Assembly: GCA_017992485.1 (NCBI GenBank)
Contig: JAGOOL010000032.1
Span: forward strand, 1-6,280
Length of the DNA stretch: 6,280 nt
Origin: Minisyncoccota bacterium
GTDB taxonomy: Bacteria; Patescibacteriota; Minisyncoccia; Phycocordibacterales; UBA9973
Direction: 5' to 3'
A program made the position numbers and the translations under genes. Position 1 is the stretch's first letter; each line of letters begins with the position of its first letter. The notes under the pieces are model-generated. The model had not been told where the DNA came from. It ran no database searches and saw only the letters and a program-made list of their open reading frames with translations. This document shows positions 4,143-6,280 of the stretch, in pieces.

Positions 4143-4697
4143 TTACGCACGGGCAGTATACGGAAAGCGACGCTTTTGAAACTGTTTAGTACGAATATGA
4201 CGACGTAGATAACCAATTGCATATACTAGTGCGGCTGGTAATCCAACTGCGACTCCGGCGATAAACATTTTAAATGGAATAAGCCAGATACTAGTTATCA
4301 GTGCACTTGTTTGATTAGCAAAAAATGCTGTAAAGAATTTCCCTTCTTCAAGCACCATTAAACTAATTACACAATGAGTAAAGAAAATAGCTGCGAAAGA
4401 AAAAAATGATATTATTTTCATCGCACCCGTGATTTTCTTGATAAGTACCTCAAATGGAGTATCTGTATCGCTGTAGTCGTTATCACTGTGGTACATCATT
4501 ATTCCAAAATCCAGAAATTCTTCTTTTTTACGCAATGTAATTGCATAGCAGAGAACAATGAATAAAAAAAGAGATGTATTTCCGAGATAGAAATTGCGCG
4601 TATAGAGCGCGGTCAAGCCGATAATGAATGTTAGCCATTTAGAGCCAAATAAGATCCATTGCACCTGAATCTGAGTGAGTTTTTTGAATTTTGCCAT
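4143..4697 (-). CDS. Polytopic membrane protein of unknown function
   Basis: A 184-residue protein with four likely membrane segments at about 14-32, 38-55, 92-116 and 133-164; the last is long enough to be two. Between the second and third lies an acidic loop (YHSDNDYSDTDTPFE, about 69-83). The C-terminal tail is strongly basic (RRHIRTKQFQKRR), so it should be cytoplasmic. The N-terminus is also basic (MAKFKK). I know no family with this pattern. ATG 4695-4697 is the natural start, about 35 bases downstream of the predicted transcription start, with no Shine-Dalgarno sequence in the A-rich leader. It has its own promoter, which overlaps that of lepB on the other strand, and its own terminator. 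Function cannot be inferred from lepB or pth next door, since neither shares a transcript with it. Confidence 0.8.
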   Translation of the reverse strand: MAKFKKLTQIQVQWILFGSKWLTFIIGLTALYTRNFYLGNTSLFLFIVLCYAITLRKKEEFLDFGIMMYHSDNDYSDTDTPFEVLIKKITGAMKIISFFSFAAIFFTHCVISLMVLEEGKFFTAFFANQTSALITSIWLIPFKMFIAGVAVGLPAALVYAIGYLRRHIRTKQFQKRRFPYTARA

Positions 4698-4738
4698 GAT
4701 TTTATTTTTTGAAATAACTGTTTAGATGAATTATTCGC

Positions 4739-4768
4739 ATTATATAACGAAATATTGCCTTGTGTCAA
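4739..4768 (-). promoter_or_regulatory. Strong promoter of the 184-residue membrane protein gene
   Basis: Minus strand TTGACA (complement of 4763-4768), 18-base spacer, TATAAT (complement of 4739-4744). Both boxes are perfect. Its -35 box overlaps the -35 box of the lepB promoter by three bases. Confidence 0.75.
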
Positions 4769-4788
4769 CCTCAGGCTTACTGTACAAT
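4760..4788 (+). promoter_or_regulatory. Promoter of the lepB-hisS operon
   Basis: TTGTGT (4760-4765), 17-base spacer, TACAAT (4783-4788). The ATG of lepB follows seven bases after the -10 box, so the transcript is leaderless or nearly so. This decides the lepB start against the ATG at 4760. Confidence 0.7.
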
Positions 4789-4795
4789 TGCAGCA

Positions 4796-5359
4796 ATGGA
4801 AAATGACAAGAAAAAAGGAGCATTTATATGGGATTTAATTAAGTTTTGTCTCATTTCGCTCGCAATAGTTTTGCCGTTCAGACTCTTTGTCGCTCAGCCT
4901 TTTATCGTCTCCGGCCTCTCCATGTTTCCGACATTTGATGACGGTCAGTACCTTATTGTCGACGAACTCACCTATCGATTCTATGAACCTGAACGCGGTG
5001 ATGTCATTATCTTCCACTTCCCAAACAACACCAAGGAATACTTTATCAAACGCATCGTCGGCCTCCCTGGCGAAACAGTGGCAATCGAAGGTGGTAAAGT
5101 AAAAATTACAAATGAAGCTAATCCAGACGGATTCTTTCTCACAGAGCCATATATCGAAGATAAACTATCAGACACCAAAGCCACAACGCTCGACACTAGC
5201 CATTACTTCGTGATGGGAGACAACAGAGACGCCAGTTACGATTCTCGAGCATGGGGCGCACTTTCCAAAGACCTCATTGTTGGTAGAGCATTTATTAGAC
5301 TAGTTCCATTCAAAGACGCTGGTATTTTCCCAGGTAAATTCCAATTCACAAATGACTAA
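4796..5359 (+). CDS. lepB: Signal peptidase I
   Basis: A 187-residue membrane-anchored protease (family S26) that removes signal peptides from exported proteins on the outer face of the membrane. One N-terminal anchor helix lies at about 13-34. The catalytic Ser42 sits in box B (SGLSMFPT, 39-46), and the general base Lys85 in box D (KRIVGLPGE, 85-93). RGDVIIF (67-73) is box C and GDNRDASYDSRAWG (141-154) is box E. Length and the single anchor fit the Gram-positive-type enzyme rather than the longer E. coli form. The frame is open from ATG 4760, but ATG 4796 (MENDKKKG) is preferred because 4760 lies in the -35 box. It is the first gene of an operon: hisS overlaps its last eight bases. Confidence 0.96.
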   Translation: MENDKKKGAFIWDLIKFCLISLAIVLPFRLFVAQPFIVSGLSMFPTFDDGQYLIVDELTYRFYEPERGDVIIFHFPNNTKEYFIKRIVGLPGETVAIEGGKVKITNEANPDGFFLTEPYIEDKLSDTKATTLDTSHYFVMGDNRDASYDSRAWGALSKDLIVGRAFIRLVPFKDAGIFPGKFQFTND

Positions 5360-6280
5360 AAAAGAAAACTCAGGACCAAAGAAAGAAGTTCAGACATTAA
5401 AAGGTATGCGAGATCTCCAGGGCGACGATTTTTTCGCATTGCAGGGATTTTATGACAAGGCTCAAGAAATTGCTCTCTACTACGGTTTCAAACCAATCGA
5501 AACACCAATTCTCGAATCAGAAGAAATCTTTACGACATCTATCGGCGAAGGTACAGACATTATCGACAAAGAAATGTATGCTTTCCGCACAAAGAGCGGA
5601 GACAAGATCGCTATGCGCCCGGAGCAAACTGCAAGCCTTATGCGTGCGTACATCGAGCACGGTATGCAGTCAGAGCCACAACCAATCATGCTGTACCACT
5701 ACGGTCCGGTTTTTCGCCATGACAACCCACAGGCTGGTCGTTACCGTCAGTTCTATCAGTTCGACATGGATATTCTCGGTTCTGAAAAATCGATCAATGA
5801 TGCGCTCGTCATCAAGTCTGCGTGGGCAATCCTCGAAGACTCCGGTGCAACCGATCTCATGGTTGATATCAACTCTATCGGCGACAAAGAATGCCGCGCT
5901 CACTACATTCGCGAACTCACCAACTACTATAAAAAGCACATCAATGACCTCGGCCCAATAGATAAAGAACGCCTCAAGAACAACCCGATGCGTATTCTCG
6001 ATTCAAAAGACGAGAAAACAATTGCGCTCAATGAAAATGCACCGGATGCTGTCACCTACCTTTGTTCAGCTTGCAAAAAACACTTCAAAGAAGTGCTTGA
6101 ATACCTCGAAGGCATGAACATCCCATATCGCATCAACAAAAATCTCGTTCGTGGTTTGTCATACTACACGCGTACTGTATTTGAAATCATTACTATCGTT
6201 GATGAAAAGCCGATTACTGTTTGTGGTGGTGGGCGCTACGACTACCTCGGTCGCGAACTCGGCAGCAAGAAGGACATTCC
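5352..6280 (+). CDS. hisS: Histidyl-tRNA synthetase, 3' end outside the window
   Basis: The first 309 codons of a class II aminoacyl-tRNA synthetase that charges tRNA-His. A polar extension (about 1-17) precedes LKGMRDLQGDDF (17-28). Visible motifs: RPEQTAS in the ATP/His site region, motif 2 with FRHDNPQAGRYRQF (121-134) including Arg122, the family-specific loop LVRGLSYYTRTVFEI (265-279) with the catalytic-type Arg267, and GGGRYD (292-297). LCSACKKHF near residue 240 is the usual pre-loop Cys segment. The loop has Ser270 where the family nearly always has Asp (GLDYY). Motif 3 and the anticodon-binding domain must lie beyond the edge. The start ATG 5352-5354 overlaps the end of lepB by eight bases, with no Shine-Dalgarno sequence, suggesting translational coupling; no separate promoter is seen. 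Confidence 0.97.
   Translation, partial: MTKKENSGPKKEVQTLKGMRDLQGDDFFALQGFYDKAQEIALYYGFKPIETPILESEEIFTTSIGEGTDIIDKEMYAFRTKSGDKIAMRPEQTASLMRAYIEHGMQSEPQPIMLYHYGPVFRHDNPQAGRYRQFYQFDMDILGSEKSINDALVIKSAWAILEDSGATDLMVDINSIGDKECRAHYIRELTNYYKKHINDLGPIDKERLKNNPMRILDSKDEKTIALNENAPDAVTYLCSACKKHFKEVLEYLEGMNIPYRINKNLVRGLSYYTRTVFEIITIVDEKPITVCGGGRYDYLGRELGSKKDI

Noticed and set aside
1..6280. CRISPR array, insertion sequence, prophage or defence genes
   Set aside because: No direct repeat array, no transposase or terminal repeats, and no recognisable defence or phage protein; apart from the unknown small genes the region is housekeeping.

Overview
The window looks like a piece of a small, compact bacterial genome of the Candidate Phyla Radiation (Patescibacteria, Parcubacteria/Paceibacteria type). 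The reasons are a short four-domain ribosomal protein S1 homologue, several small membrane proteins I cannot name, a small Cys-rich protein of a kind I associate with that group, very short intergenic spaces, and genes that begin at or a few bases after their promoter with no Shine-Dalgarno sequence. This is inference from gene content and style; there is no rRNA gene to confirm it.

Layout. 1-86: no gene, but a bidirectional terminator. 87-311 (-): a 74-residue Cys-rich protein with a leaderless-type promoter. 346-641 (+): a strong promoter followed by a non-coding, highly structured RNA of about 250 nt that ends in a bidirectional terminator. Its 5' end can form a 20-bp helix with a distant segment, and its 3' part looks like a tRNA (acceptor stem plus T-arm). 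653-901 (-): an 82-residue two-helix membrane protein behind a perfect TTGACA-N17-TATAAT promoter. 955-1123 (+): a leader with an intrinsic terminator just upstream of the S1 gene and a possible competing antiterminator. 1124-2248 (+): the S1 protein (rpsA). 2355-2549 and 2622-3452 (+): two membrane proteins of unknown function, each with its own promoter and terminator. 3489-4079 (-): pth, peptidyl-tRNA hydrolase. 4143-4697 (-): a four-helix membrane protein of unknown function. 4796-5359 (+) lepB and 5352-6280 (+) hisS overlap by 8 bases and form an operon; hisS runs off the window.

Functionally, the recognisable genes are housekeeping: translation (S1, Pth, HisRS) and protein export (LepB). 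Most genes are single transcription units, with a promoter packed against the preceding terminator; only lepB-hisS is clearly co-transcribed. The divergent promoters of lepB and the 4143-4697 gene overlap at their -35 boxes.

The most interesting parts are the structured RNA at 381-607, which has two mutually exclusive folds and matches no RNA family I recognise, and the S1 leader, which looks like a transcription attenuator.
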